Origin: WJMT01 sp964624145
Lineage (GTDB): Bacteria; Acidobacteriota; Aminicenantia; Aminicenantales; Aminicenantaceae
Length of the DNA: 64,000 bases
Direction: 5' to 3'
Assembly (NCBI GenBank): GCA_964624145.1
Contig: CAZUXT010000003.1
Span: forward strand, 124,001 to 188,000
The notes under the pieces were generated by a model. The model saw only the letters and a list, made by a program, of their open reading frames with translations, did not search any database and had not been told where the DNA came from. A program made the translations under genes and the position numbers. Position 1 is the first letter of the stretch. Every line of letters starts with the position of its first letter. Below, piece by piece: positions 44,533 through 54,563 of this stretch.

Positions 44533-45810
44533 TCAATAATAACTTCTGTTCCCGAATCTGGGATTAACCACATTGCTAAAAATAGACCCGAAACTATAAT
44601 CCAATCCGATTTCAAAACGATAGTCAAATTCAGAAGCCAGCTCTCTTCGTTCAAGTAGTATTTCCTCCAGTGTGGCATCTCCCTTGGCTAAAGAAAGCTG
44701 GTCATGGACAATGGAATAATTCGCCTCTATGTCAAAGCTTAATCCTTTGAAAATCCGGACTCTCATTTCTGCATCAAGACTCAGCCTGTTTTTTTTGAGG
44801 TCATAAAAATAATGAGAGCCTTCCAGACCCACTTCAGCCGTCCCCCAGGGTTCATTGAGTTCCAGCTCTAAAGAAAGGGATTGGTTCCATAAGCGGTTGG
44901 ACATCTTCTCATAAACAGTCTCCTCAAAATAATCGAAATAATTGTATCCGATCTTATATAGCATCCGGAGCTGTCTCCGTGTAGACTCAGAATACGGGAA
45001 AAAATTATACTCAACAGCCGGATGTATGGAATAAGCTAACTCAACATTGTTATATGTTGATTGGGAAACAGAAACCCATCCTCCCACAGACCAGTGTTCA
45101 TTGACACTTTTCACATAAAGGCCGTCAAAGTCATTTCTCGTACCCGTACTGCGGTACATTTCATCTTCTAATTCATAACTATCTCTGTCAAAATCAAGGT
45201 CCAAACCCATTCTTAGTTTTGACTGGGGAGTGATTCTGTTTGCTGATATGTTTCCTGATAAAAAAATCGAATTTCTCTTGGACTCCCCCTCCATCCAGGT
45301 GTTGAGACCTAAACTAAACACCCAAAAATCCCATTTATCTTCCACTGCGGTCGGCGTGGCCTTCTGATCCATACCGACCGTCACAACTTCAAACATGGGT
45401 GTTTGGGCCACATAAGGAGCCAAACCCAACTTCAGTATTTGAACAAGACCTTTTCGAGTTTCATCATCTGTTTCGTCGCTGTCTGAAAAATATTTGAGCG
45501 TGTTCTGTAATTCCTTGTAATTGTTCAACCCTATGAAGGCCAAGGTGTATTCGCGGCCTCCTCCTCCAGTTCTTTGTATGGTCACCAGAACATGCACATC
45601 AGCTTCTTTTCTATCCCATACATAATTCACAAATCCGATTTCTTCCCTGATATAATCGATGTCACACCGGCTGCAGTCAATAAAGACCTTTGGTGCGTCC
45701 TTTTTTATATCATCCACACTCACCTGCACTTCTCGCGAATGAGCATATGATGAACAGAAAAAGAAACCAATCATTAGAAAGAGAATCCAATGGTTTTTTG
45801 CTTTTCTCAT
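44533..45810 (-). CDS. Exported outer-membrane beta-barrel-like protein, uncharacterised
   Basis: From the ATG at 45810 (AAAGGAGAGCTGG in front) the product is 425 aa with a signal peptide (about 6-25). Residues 30-140 form a soluble domain with FIDCSRCDIDYIREEI and VHVLVTIQRTGGGGREYTLAFIG; two Cys in CSRC may form a disulfide. Residues 160-425 are alternating amphipathic beta strands rich in Tyr/Trp (LYVKSVNEHWSVGGWVSVSQ and others), ending in RSYY, like an outer-membrane barrel. No known function. It is upstream of and codirectional with the two-component genes. Confidence 0.7.
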   Translation of the reverse strand: MRKAKNHWILFLMIGFFFCSSYAHSREVQVSVDDIKKDAPKVFIDCSRCDIDYIREEIGFVNYVWDRKEADVHVLVTIQRTGGGGREYTLAFIGLNNYKELQNTLKYFSDSDETDDETRKGLVQILKLGLAPYVAQTPMFEVVTVGMDQKATPTAVEDKWDFWVFSLGLNTWMEGESKRNSIFLSGNISANRITPQSKLRMGLDLDFDRDSYELEDEMYRSTGTRNDFDGLYVKSVNEHWSVGGWVSVSQSTYNNVELAYSIHPAVEYNFFPYSESTRRQLRMLYKIGYNYFDYFEETVYEKMSNRLWNQSLSLELELNEPWGTAEVGLEGSHYFYDLKKNRLSLDAEMRVRIFKGLSFDIEANYSIVHDQLSLAKGDATLEEILLERRELASEFDYRFEIGLDYSFGSIFSNVVNPRFGNRSYY

Positions 45811-46060
45811 CCAGCTCTCCTTTAACATTGAAAGCACACACATTCATGATGTGAGCCCTTGTCACACCTATGATACACATTTAAAATTAAATGAATGTTA
45901 AATTCAGATTAATAAATTTTAATATTAGTCTGGAAAGGATATACCTCATTCCATATTCACTTCTTCTTGAGAAACAATCTTGATAACCTAAACACAGAGT
46001 CTTATACGAGCTCAAGCATTGACTGAATCTCAGGTCCCACGTATGATATCCAGGGAAAAG

Positions 46061-48169
46061 ATGACAAAAAAACACAAATACACCAATGAATTGATCAATG
46101 AGACCAGCCCTTATCTTCTCCAGCATGCTCACAATCCGGTCCAGTGGAATCCCTGGAATGAACAGGCCATTTCAAGGGCTGCAAAAGAAAACAAACCCAT
46201 ATTCTTATCTATAGGTTATTCTTCCTGCCATTGGTGTCATGTGATGGAGAGAGAATCATTCAAAAACAATGAAATTGCGGATATTCTCAACAAAAATTTT
46301 ATCTCCATAAAAGCAGACCGGGAAGAAAGACCCGATATAGATGATATCTACATGTCTGCAGTGGTGGCATTATCCGGGAGAGGAGGATGGCCCCTCACCG
46401 TGTTTTTAACTCCTGATCTTAAGCCTTTTTTTGGAGGAACTTATTTCCCACCTGAAGATAAGCACGGAATGATAGGATTCAGACATTTGATCACCCGCAT
46501 CAGTGAGATATGGAAACAACAAAGACAAAGAGAAAAAATAATTTCGGATGCCGAACGCCTGACCAATGCATTAAAAGAAAGAAATTTGGCTGTTGTCTCT
46601 GAACCTCATGATGAAGAATTCAACAAAGATCTCATGAATAAGGCTGTTCAAGAATTAGAAAAATACTTCGATCCGGAGTGGGGAGGATTTGGGAGCGCGC
46701 CTAAATTCCCTCCATGCGGAACCATTTGCTTTCTTCTTCAGGATTATTATTACACTCAAAACAGCCGCTCCATTGAAATGGCCACCACCACACTGGACCA
46801 CATGTATTTAGGGGGACTCTATGACCATTTAGCAGGAGGCTTTCACCGGTATTCCACAGACCGCAAATGGCTTTTGCCTCATTTTGAAAAAATGCTTTAT
46901 GACAACGCTCAACTGGCCTCTGTCTATTCTCAAGCTTATTTAGTTACTGGAAACAAGAATTATGCACATATCGCTCAAAAGACATTTGAATACATCATGA
47001 ATTATATGACCGATAAATCTGGAGGATTCTATTCAGCAGAAGATGCTGACATTGAAGGAAAAGAAGGGCTTTTTTATCTCTGGAAACAAAAGGAAATCTA
47101 TGACCTGTTAGATCAAAAGGAAGCTGACATTTTCTCCTATTACTATCAAGTCAAAAAACAAGGGAATTTCCCTTATCAAGAATCCTATCATAAAGCAATG
47201 AATATCCTTCACATAACAGAGGGCATATCTTCGCTTTCAAAAAAATTCAATATGAGCAAAAAAAAACTGGGGGGAATTCTGGATACAGCCAAATCCAAGT
47301 TATTAAGCATTCGAGATAAGCGGATCAGGCCTTTTTTGGATGATAAAATCATCACTTCATGGAATTCTCTCACCATATCTGCCTTTTCTCATGGATATCA
47401 AATACTGGATGATAATTCATACCTGAGCTATGCTCAAAAAGCGGCCCATTTCATAATCCACAACCTGCAGAATAAAGACGGCATTCTTTTCCATACTTAC
47501 CGGTCCGGAGAAAAAAAATACTTTGCTTACCTGGAAGATTATGCCTTTTTTATTAGAGCCCTCATAGATCTCTATGAATCTGATTTTGATGAAAAGTGGA
47601 TCAAACACGCAGAAAGGCTCACCGAGGATATGATAGACCTTTTTTGGGACCAAAAAAAAGGACATTTCCGAAATACCAACCAATATCATAAAAACCAGAT
47701 TGTAAGGACCATAACACTAAACGACACGGCTATCCCCTCTCCCTCAGGAGTCTCCGTAGAGGTTCTCATACGCTTGGGACACCTTTTTCAAAGAAACGAT
47801 TATCTGGAAAGATCACAGAAAATCCTTCAATCTATCATCAAATATGTTTCTGAATACCCCCAGTCCTATATGAAAATGCTTTTGAACGTGAGTTCTCTGG
47901 TTTACCCACAAAAAGAAGTGGTTATAGTGGGGGGAAAAAAATCAGAACAAACCAAAAAGCTCATAAAGGCTATCAGGAAACATTTTATTCCCAATCACAT
48001 TCTGGCTTTGCTGGACCCTAAAAATGAGAACCATCGGGATCTTCCCTCAAAAATCCCACTTCTGAAACACAAAAAGCTCATCAATGGAAAACCCTCTGTT
48101 TATGTATGCGAGGACTACAGGTGTAAAAATCCAGTGACATCTTCTGCCCAGCTTGAGAAACAGCTATAA
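46061..48169 (+). CDS. YyaL-type thioredoxin-domain protein (DUF255)
   Basis: From the ATG at 46061 (702 aa). An N-terminal thioredoxin-like domain shows SPYLLQHAHNPVQWNPW, the CxxC site SIGYSSCHWCHVMERESF (Cys56, Cys59) and FGGTYFPPEDKHG. The rest is an (alpha/alpha)6 glycosidase-like toroid (GGLYDHLAGGFHRYSTDRKWLLPHFEKMLYD; DDKIITSWNSL). No signal peptide is seen. The family is widespread but its reaction is not settled. A TTG frame reaches 46019. The 3' end overlaps the convergent DUF3160 gene by 89 bases. Confidence 0.92.
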   Translation: MTKKHKYTNELINETSPYLLQHAHNPVQWNPWNEQAISRAAKENKPIFLSIGYSSCHWCHVMERESFKNNEIADILNKNFISIKADREERPDIDDIYMSAVVALSGRGGWPLTVFLTPDLKPFFGGTYFPPEDKHGMIGFRHLITRISEIWKQQRQREKIISDAERLTNALKERNLAVVSEPHDEEFNKDLMNKAVQELEKYFDPEWGGFGSAPKFPPCGTICFLLQDYYYTQNSRSIEMATTTLDHMYLGGLYDHLAGGFHRYSTDRKWLLPHFEKMLYDNAQLASVYSQAYLVTGNKNYAHIAQKTFEYIMNYMTDKSGGFYSAEDADIEGKEGLFYLWKQKEIYDLLDQKEADIFSYYYQVKKQGNFPYQESYHKAMNILHITEGISSLSKKFNMSKKKLGGILDTAKSKLLSIRDKRIRPFLDDKIITSWNSLTISAFSHGYQILDDNSYLSYAQKAAHFIIHNLQNKDGILFHTYRSGEKKYFAYLEDYAFFIRALIDLYESDFDEKWIKHAERLTEDMIDLFWDQKKGHFRNTNQYHKNQIVRTITLNDTAIPSPSGVSVEVLIRLGHLFQRNDYLERSQKILQSIIKYVSEYPQSYMKMLLNVSSLVYPQKEVVIVGGKKSEQTKKLIKAIRKHFIPNHILALLDPKNENHRDLPSKIPLLKHKKLINGKPSVYVCEDYRCKNPVTSSAQLEKQL

Positions 48170-50273
48170 ATTTTTGGGTCCATTTCGGCAGAGAAGGCCT
48201 TTGATTATTTTTTCCCATTCTTTGCCATTTCTCATCTGTTAACCGGTCATCCAAGGGATGCTTGAACTCATAATAAGAAAACACAGCTCCATGGCACAAC
48301 CGGTAACCTTTAGGATCTCTGATAATCACGTATATATGAAAGGGAGATCCCACTCCTTCCTCTAAAACTTGAGAGGTGTTGAGATCTGTGTGAACATCAG
48401 CAATGATGTCCATCCGATGGTCTGTGTCCGAAGCTATTTTATCCTGCACGGATTCGGGAAATTCTGATAATTCTTTTAATGTGATCCCTATATTCCAAAT
48501 GAAGGAATATTCTGCATCCGTTAATGATTTCTTCTCGAGCTCCTTTTCGGAAATCGTCCTGAGCTGCTCCAGGACACGAATAAAGGCTGCTAACTTGTCC
48601 TGCACCTCAGGAACACTCATTTCCAAAACACTGTATGTTTCCCTCAACTGGATCATCATGTCCGTTATCCTCTGATAAACCTCAGGATACGGTTCGACAA
48701 ATCCATGGGTCAAAACTTGCTTGGGCATAGGAGCTCGCCCCATCATGGTATAGCTTTGTTTGGCATACAGGATTGTGTCATGCCTTAATTCTGTCCAGGA
48801 ACCAAGGACCGTATTGATCTCTTTGTCTATCCAGGATTGGCTCTTCATAAACTCCGGAGCCTTCTCCCTATTGACTTCTCTCAGTAAGGGAAGAAAAGCA
48901 TACAGCCATCTCCAATAAAGGTTTTGTTTCCAGTCCTTTGCTGTTAAGGAAGCAAATTCTTTTTGTAACCGGCCCAACTGTTCATAATATCCCTCATACT
49001 CAGTATCTCCTTCGTTTTCCAGAATATCCAGCGCTCTTTTCGAACCTAAAACAGCACACACATCCAATCCCCTCGGAAACGCCCTGGCAGGGCCTCTGTT
49101 CGGAATCATTTCCATTGTTAAAGGCTTGTTTGTTCCCAAATATCTCAGATCTTCCTTTCCAAATACAAGATTTTGAAAAATATAAGAATCCGGAATAAAC
49201 CTCTGCCCCATGAAATGAAATCCCATAGAAGTCTGCTCGAATGTTCCGTCTTCTTTAAAGGCAGCTCCGGAAAGTATCCTTGGAGGCCTTAATGCAAAGG
49301 CTTTTTCAATAAACTCGGTTAAAAGGTCACCATCATTGTATTGATCGATACCTTCCTTTAATTGAAAAATTTCCTTTATCAAAGACACATAATCTATGGC
49401 ATTTAAATCATCACTTTTTCCCACAAAATACACCGTAGGCTGATAAACCCTGTTCCATAATTCAAAAGCATTCTGGTCTCTCATCAGTGCATCAACCATT
49501 AAGAGTGCCTGAAGAGTCATTTTTCTTCCGTGAATAACAGCTTCTTCGCTTTTTCCCGGCTTTAATATGAAGTCTATCCTTCCGTACCACATCATGACCT
49601 TAAAATACTTTTTAAATATCTCATTCCGGGTGTAGTGCCCTCTGGGGACATACTGACTGTAGTCTTCATAGGCATAAGGATGGACAAAAAGTGACGGATT
49701 TTCAATATAAGTCAAAAGCTCTCTGAATTTGATTCCTTCGTGTCCGGAAATGTTGTGCACTTCCTTATCCACTAAATCTCCCAGCTCATAACCGGGCTCA
49801 TAATCAGGATCCATCATTTTCTTTGCTACGGAAAAAAATCCGATATTCAAAAGGGCTGCCTGCTTGACCTGTTCATCACTGGCTTCATCATACTGATTTT
49901 GAGAAATGCCCAGCATTCGGTCAGTGAGTTCCTCAGCATGGTCATTGAGCTTTTCAATCTCAAGGATCCTTAAAACAGAGTCAAAAAAAACATGAGCCGT
50001 GTGCAATACTGCGTCGGTGGTTATGAAGATGGGATGGTTGTTCTTTTTGCATTCCAGGTAAACATCATAGGCATTTTTCTCATATCCGGGTATGACCACA
50101 AAACCATTGTGCCTCAGCATATCTAAGAAGTCCTCTGTAAACTGGACCTTTTTTAAAAGATCCAGTTCTTTGAGAGAGAATTGATCTGGCTCATTCACCG
50201 CCCATATCAAAACATTTGACATAAGGAAACAGACCAGAATTATCCCCGTGTATCCTATTATTCTTGTTTTCAT
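48081..50273 (-). CDS. Exported DUF3160-type protein
   Basis: A 730-aa protein with signal peptide (MKTRIIGYTGIILVCFLMSN). DUF3160 blocks: GFVVIPGYEKNAYDVYLECK, PIFITTDAVLHTAHVFFDSVLRILE, RGLDVCAVLGSKRALDIL and DRLTDEKW near the end. The domain is helical and the function is unknown. GGGGGAGAAAAA precedes the ATG. Its last 30 codons are antisense to the end of the YyaL gene; the family-like part ends about LPKWTQKFI, so the overlapping tail may be a read-through extension. Confidence 0.85.
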   Translation of the reverse strand: MKTRIIGYTGIILVCFLMSNVLIWAVNEPDQFSLKELDLLKKVQFTEDFLDMLRHNGFVVIPGYEKNAYDVYLECKKNNHPIFITTDAVLHTAHVFFDSVLRILEIEKLNDHAEELTDRMLGISQNQYDEASDEQVKQAALLNIGFFSVAKKMMDPDYEPGYELGDLVDKEVHNISGHEGIKFRELLTYIENPSLFVHPYAYEDYSQYVPRGHYTRNEIFKKYFKVMMWYGRIDFILKPGKSEEAVIHGRKMTLQALLMVDALMRDQNAFELWNRVYQPTVYFVGKSDDLNAIDYVSLIKEIFQLKEGIDQYNDGDLLTEFIEKAFALRPPRILSGAAFKEDGTFEQTSMGFHFMGQRFIPDSYIFQNLVFGKEDLRYLGTNKPLTMEMIPNRGPARAFPRGLDVCAVLGSKRALDILENEGDTEYEGYYEQLGRLQKEFASLTAKDWKQNLYWRWLYAFLPLLREVNREKAPEFMKSQSWIDKEINTVLGSWTELRHDTILYAKQSYTMMGRAPMPKQVLTHGFVEPYPEVYQRITDMMIQLRETYSVLEMSVPEVQDKLAAFIRVLEQLRTISEKELEKKSLTDAEYSFIWNIGITLKELSEFPESVQDKIASDTDHRMDIIADVHTDLNTSQVLEEGVGSPFHIYVIIRDPKGYRLCHGAVFSYYEFKHPLDDRLTDEKWQRMGKNNQRPSLPKWTQKFIAVSQAGQKMSLDFYTCSPRIHKQRVFH

Positions 50274-50408
50274 TTTTTCTCCCCCAGGAATCTATCTTCC
50301 GGCTTTGAAACACTCACTGCATTATACTGAATCCGATTTTTATAATTCAAACCATTTTTTAGATTTTCTTGCTTATGGAATCCTGAAAAAGAAGAGATTC
50401 CATAAAAT

Positions 50409-50436
50409 TTGCTTTTTCTTTGTTTTATACTATAAT
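50409..50436 (+). promoter_or_regulatory. Promoter of the msrB-msrA gene
   Basis: TTGCTT (50409-50414), 16 bases, TATAAT (50431-50436). Transcription near 50443 rules out the upstream in-frame ATG at 50420 and supports the lipoprotein start at 50483. Confidence 0.6.
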
Positions 50437-50482
50437 ATATATAGTATTTATAGGATATAAGAACTTTTGTGAGAGAAACCAA

Positions 50483-51424
50483 ATGACAAAAAAAATTTTT
50501 ATATTACTTTCTTTGTTTATTTTTTTCATCTCTTGTGCTGCAATAAAGGGAGACTTGGAGGAGACCGGTATGAAGAACAAAGTCATCAAATCCGAAGAAG
50601 AATGGAAGGACATTCTGACACCTGAGCAGTTCCGGATTTTAAGAAAAGCGGGAACGGAAAAACCTTATTCCGGCGCTTACAATGACTTATGGGAACAAGG
50701 AATCTATCACTGTGCCGCCTGCGGGACCCCGCTTTTCAGCTCAGAGACAAAATATGACCATGGGACAGGCTGGCCCAGCTTTACTTCCCCTGTCAATGAA
50801 AAAAACATCACCTATCTCAAGGATACGTCACACGGCATGATAAGAACAGAGGTCAGATGCTCTGTGTGCGGTTCCCATTTAGGCCACGTGTTTAACGACG
50901 GACCTGCTCCCACTCATAAACATTTCTGCATCAACTCTATTGCAATGGAGTTCAAACCTACAAAATCAGCTTATTTTGCCGCCGGATGTTTCTGGGGTGT
51001 CGAACACAAATTCAGTCAGGTCAAGGGAGTCCTTTCCACACAGGTCGGGTACTCCGGAGGAACCACCAAAAATCCATCTTATGTCCAGGTCTGCTCGGGA
51101 AACACAGGCCATGCGGAAACTGTAAAAATTGAATACGATCCTTCTGTTATTAGCTATGAGGAAGTGCTTGATAAATTTTTCTCTTTTCATGATCCTACCC
51201 AGCTCAACAGACAAGGTCCTGATGTAGGGACTCAATACAGGTCTGTTGTTTTCTATGTTGACGAGAACCAAAAACGTATCGCAGAGAAAAAAAGAACTGA
51301 ACTTGAAGAATCAAAAAGATTTCAGGATCACATTGTCACGGAAATACAGCCTTTTGAAAAATTTTATAAAGCGGAAGAATACCATCAGAAATACATAGAA
51401 AAACAAAAGAAAACAAAAAAATAA
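50483..51424 (+). CDS. Bifunctional methionine sulfoxide reductase MsrB-MsrA lipoprotein
   Basis: From the ATG at 50483 (313 aa): a signal ending FISC (Cys18). The MsrB domain comes first (about 35-160), with zinc ligands CAAC and CSVCG, HGTGWPSF, and catalytic HKHFCINSIAMEF. MsrA follows (about 165-310), with AAGCFWGVEHKF, VGYSGGTTKNPSY and GHAETVKIEYDP. Together they reduce both stereoisomers of methionine sulfoxide. The lipobox implies repair of envelope proteins; no dedicated reductant (MrpX or thioredoxin) domain is fused. Confidence 0.94.
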   Translation: MTKKIFILLSLFIFFISCAAIKGDLEETGMKNKVIKSEEEWKDILTPEQFRILRKAGTEKPYSGAYNDLWEQGIYHCAACGTPLFSSETKYDHGTGWPSFTSPVNEKNITYLKDTSHGMIRTEVRCSVCGSHLGHVFNDGPAPTHKHFCINSIAMEFKPTKSAYFAAGCFWGVEHKFSQVKGVLSTQVGYSGGTTKNPSYVQVCSGNTGHAETVKIEYDPSVISYEEVLDKFFSFHDPTQLNRQGPDVGTQYRSVVFYVDENQKRIAEKKRTELEESKRFQDHIVTEIQPFEKFYKAEEYHQKYIEKQKKTKK

Positions 51425-51436
51425 CAGTTCCTATCA

Positions 51437-52741
51437 TCAAGTTGATTTGATTCTGAGTATATGTTTTCTTGAAAGCAGGCTTAAGGACAATCCCCTTGCT
51501 ATCATAAACATGGTCAGCGCCAGCCACAAGCTGTGATTTCCGATAAGGCCAACAAATAGATAATAAACAGGCAGGAAAATCCCTAAGGTCGAGAGCAGCA
51601 TCATATTGCGCATGTGTTTTGTTGCTGTCGCTCCTATGTAAACTCCATCCCACATGTAAGCCACTGCTCCGGTAACCGGGATCAGAGCTATCCACCACAC
51701 ATAACGGGAAGCTGTTTCGATCACGGGTTTAAGGTCTGTAAAAACATACAGCAAGCTTTTTCCGAAAACACCAAAAAAAACCGCAAAAGCAGTACCTGTT
51801 CCGCATCCCCATATAAACAGCCTCTTCACAGCCAACATCAAACGGTTCCTATCCCCTGCTCCCGTGAACCGACCGACAAGACTTTCAGCAGCAAAAGCAA
51901 AACCGTCCACTCCATAGGACATGAGTGAAACATACTGGAGTAAGATCTGATTGGCAGCCAGAACCAGCGAATCCATATGAGAAGAGGCTGCCGTAAAGAA
52001 GGCAAATGTAAACACAAGGCAGATGGTTCTTATGAAAATATCTGTATTAACCGAAAAAAAATGTTTTAAGGGCTCAAGTCTCAGCACTAATCGGCGCTTG
52101 CAGTCTTTCAAATGATGCCTGTATTTCAGAACAAAAAAGATAACAGCCATCATCATTCCCGCATACTGGGCACACACTGTTCCGAGCGCAACTCCATCTG
52201 ACTTCATTCCCAAGCAGAACACGAAGAACACATTAAAGCCGATATTCACCAGGTTGACCAGGATAGTCAGGACCATAGGGTATCTTGCATTCTGCATACC
52301 TAAAAACCAGCCATAAAAAACATAAATGGAGAGTGTGGCCGGAGCCGCATAAATCCTGATAGAGAAATACTGCACTGCCAGAGATTTGATGGCTTGCTCT
52401 CCAGGTATCAGCGAAAATCCGATCCAGGCAATAAAACCCCGGAATATGATGACAACAGCGCTTCCAACCAAAGCGACCAACAAGCCTCTTATTAATATAG
52501 CTATGACCTCTTCTCTGTCTTCTCTTCCGAAAGCCTGGGCTGTCAGCCCGGTCGTCCCCATACGCAGGAATCCGAAACCCCAGTAAATAAAATTGAAGAT
52601 CAAGCTCCCCAAGGCTACGGCGCCGATATAGTATTCTGATTCCAGACGCCCCATCAAAGCTGTATCCACCATCCCCAGTAACGGAATGGATATATTGCTG
52701 ATAATTATAGGGATGGAGAGGCGGAGTATCTCTTTGTTCAT
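51437..52741 (-). CDS. MATE-family transporter (DinF-like)
   Basis: A 434-aa protein with twelve hydrophobic segments in two similar halves. MATE marks: SIPIIISNISIPLLGMVDTALMGRL near residue 10 and GVDGFAFAAESLVGRFTGAGDR near 275, with GTTGLTAQAFG. MATE pumps export drugs or metabolites using ion gradients. Here the gene overlaps the methyltransferase gene by 4 bases and ends the GT2/FrhB-like cluster, so it may export a product of that cluster. This is inference from position. Confidence 0.9.
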   Translation of the reverse strand: MNKEILRLSIPIIISNISIPLLGMVDTALMGRLESEYYIGAVALGSLIFNFIYWGFGFLRMGTTGLTAQAFGREDREEVIAILIRGLLVALVGSAVVIIFRGFIAWIGFSLIPGEQAIKSLAVQYFSIRIYAAPATLSIYVFYGWFLGMQNARYPMVLTILVNLVNIGFNVFFVFCLGMKSDGVALGTVCAQYAGMMMAVIFFVLKYRHHLKDCKRRLVLRLEPLKHFFSVNTDIFIRTICLVFTFAFFTAASSHMDSLVLAANQILLQYVSLMSYGVDGFAFAAESLVGRFTGAGDRNRLMLAVKRLFIWGCGTGTAFAVFFGVFGKSLLYVFTDLKPVIETASRYVWWIALIPVTGAVAYMWDGVYIGATATKHMRNMMLLSTLGIFLPVYYLFVGLIGNHSLWLALTMFMIARGLSLSLLSRKHILRIKST

Positions 52742-53514
52742 CTCATTTTTTTCAGAACAAAGCTTCTCCTTAAACCAATGAGTCTTAAAATATCTTCTGA
52801 AAGTGCTTTTTCCAGCTTCTTGTTCATCTTGATCGATAACGGATTGTTGAAAGGAAGGACAATGGTCGTATTCTCATTGAGTACGTCTAAACCATTTTCT
52901 TTGAAAAGCTGAAGCAGTTTTTTCCTTCTGAGAAAATTATGGGGCCCCTCACTGTGATGGATTTCAAAAATAGCGGCAAACCAATGCATGGGCTCCCATA
53001 AAATATTGGGGCAGGTCAGCACCATGATCCCTCCGGGTTTGAGAACACGGGCAAGCTCTCTCACAAAAGTACCCACATCGCTGATATGCTCAATGGTCTC
53101 ATAGGTGGCAACCAGGTCAAAATATCCGTCTTCAAACGGGAGCCTGTATTCAAGCACCTTAACGGATTCATAATAATCTTTTTTGCCTTTTAACCTCTCA
53201 TCTGCCAGAGATAAAAGATAATCCGAAAAATCAGCTAAAACAGATCTTTCAACCAATCCCTTCTCAATCCAAAATTCGGTCCCCTTTCCGGATCGGGCCT
53301 GTATATCCAGCATGACCATTTTGTCCTTAACATAACGCTGCGCCAGCTCCCAGGAATTTGTAAACCTCCGGTAGTAGCTGTAGGTGCTTTCATTGATATC
53401 ATCATAATCCGTAACACTGTCCCAAAAATCTCCAACTTCCTTCAAACTCCACCCTCTGCATGTAAAATATTTGTACTCAAGTACAGCCCGTTTTATCGCG
53501 CCTTTAAGGTTCAT
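52738..53514 (-). CDS. SAM-dependent methyltransferase (Methyltransf_11)
   Basis: A 258-aa class I methyltransferase. The SAM motif I is altered: MLDIQARSGKGTEFW where a DxGxGxG pattern is expected. The post-I acidic region LADFSDYLLSLA and motif IV/V YETIEHISDVGTFVRELARVLKPGGIMVLTCPN are good. It overlaps the FrhB-like gene by 4 bases and the MATE gene by 4. It is probably a sugar or lipid-linked intermediate modifier; the substrate is unknown. Confidence 0.82.
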   Translation of the reverse strand: MNLKGAIKRAVLEYKYFTCRGWSLKEVGDFWDSVTDYDDINESTYSYYRRFTNSWELAQRYVKDKMVMLDIQARSGKGTEFWIEKGLVERSVLADFSDYLLSLADERLKGKKDYYESVKVLEYRLPFEDGYFDLVATYETIEHISDVGTFVRELARVLKPGGIMVLTCPNILWEPMHWFAAIFEIHHSEGPHNFLRRKKLLQLFKENGLDVLNENTTIVLPFNNPLSIKMNKKLEKALSEDILRLIGLRRSFVLKKMR

Positions 53515-54560
53515 CCTGTTTGCTTCCTATCCATTAAAGCCACCGGTTCTTCTCCCAGATCCACATCAATCCCAATGGTCCATTTTCTTCTTTGTCTTGA
53601 TAAGAACATGAGTAGCCGGAAGGGAATAAGGCTTCTGATTGCTTTTGTTTTTACAATTTGATGGAGGAGATTTAAAAAAAACCCCATGCCATACTTTTTG
53701 TACTTCAGATTATGCCAGTGCATGTGAACCAATTCCTGTTCTTTGATGCCGTATAATTTTATTTTATTCTCCTGCTTCATTCTCTCAATAAGCTCCGCTC
53801 CTGCATCAGTCCTTGCTATGACCACCGAGGCATTCTTTAGCGAATTTATCCAAGCATCTCCCAATACAATATCCGCTCCTTCTCCCATATAGAGAGAACA
53901 CTTTTTACATCCTTTGCGTAAAAACATCAAATCCACCAGTTCATAACATTCTTTTCCAAAGCGGACAACACGGTCGTCCTTTGTTCTTACCATAAATCCA
54001 CCCGGATACTCACCCCATCTATAGGCCATCTCATCAATATTTTCTTTTTTGATCCCTGCTTTTTTTATCAGGTATTCGGTCGCATCTCCGGTTATATTAT
54101 ACCCGCAGAAAAAACTTATTATGTATTTGATGTTCGTATACCCGTTCTTCTGCATTTGACGCACAGCCCGAACAAAACAGGGCTGTAAAAAAACAGCCGT
54201 TTCATTTTCCTTCTCTAAATCAATAAGCCTCTTCAAAGGTTCAAATCCCATGAAAACATATTTCGATCCGGAAATTTTTCTGGCGTCTTCCGCATTCCGC
54301 ACAGCTTGATACTCAGGAAGATACGGGCAGTCTTGAGAAAATCCTACCCCTATCACTGTCTTGACTCTATTGTTCTCCAGAAGAAATCCGGAAATCTCAG
54401 TGCCAACCCCCCCTGAGGAGCCCATTTGGCGGTGTGCGGGATCTAAACTGAACCCGATACACAGCTTTTGATAATCCGAAACCAAATACCGGGAATCATA
54501 ACTTTTACTGAAACTTCTTTTGCGAAAAAAAAAACCTTTTGTGCCAGATTTGTTTTGCAA
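53511..54560 (-). CDS. FrhB-like (coenzyme F420 hydrogenase beta-subunit family) protein
   Basis: A 349-aa protein. The N-terminal domain has MGSSGGVGTEISGFLLEN, close to the FrhB/FdhB SSGGxxxxL block, and SGSKYVFMGF. The C-terminal domain has GCKKCSLYMGEGADIVLGDAW, the iron-sulfur/flavin signature of the family, and YPGGFMVRT. The N-terminal CxxC ferredoxin cluster of true hydrogenase subunits is missing. In bacteria such proteins often sit in polysaccharide clusters as putative reductases or transferases. Here the gene lies between the GT2 and methyltransferase genes in tight overlap. Confidence 0.8.
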   Translation of the reverse strand: MQNKSGTKGFFFRKRSFSKSYDSRYLVSDYQKLCIGFSLDPAHRQMGSSGGVGTEISGFLLENNRVKTVIGVGFSQDCPYLPEYQAVRNAEDARKISGSKYVFMGFEPLKRLIDLEKENETAVFLQPCFVRAVRQMQKNGYTNIKYIISFFCGYNITGDATEYLIKKAGIKKENIDEMAYRWGEYPGGFMVRTKDDRVVRFGKECYELVDLMFLRKGCKKCSLYMGEGADIVLGDAWINSLKNASVVIARTDAGAELIERMKQENKIKLYGIKEQELVHMHWHNLKYKKYGMGFFLNLLHQIVKTKAIRSLIPFRLLMFLSRQRRKWTIGIDVDLGEEPVALMDRKQTG

Positions 54561-54563
54561 TCG

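Noticed and set aside
45887..46132. 81-aa minus-strand frame before the YyaL gene
   Set aside because: It overlaps the start of YyaL antisense and has no coding signature.
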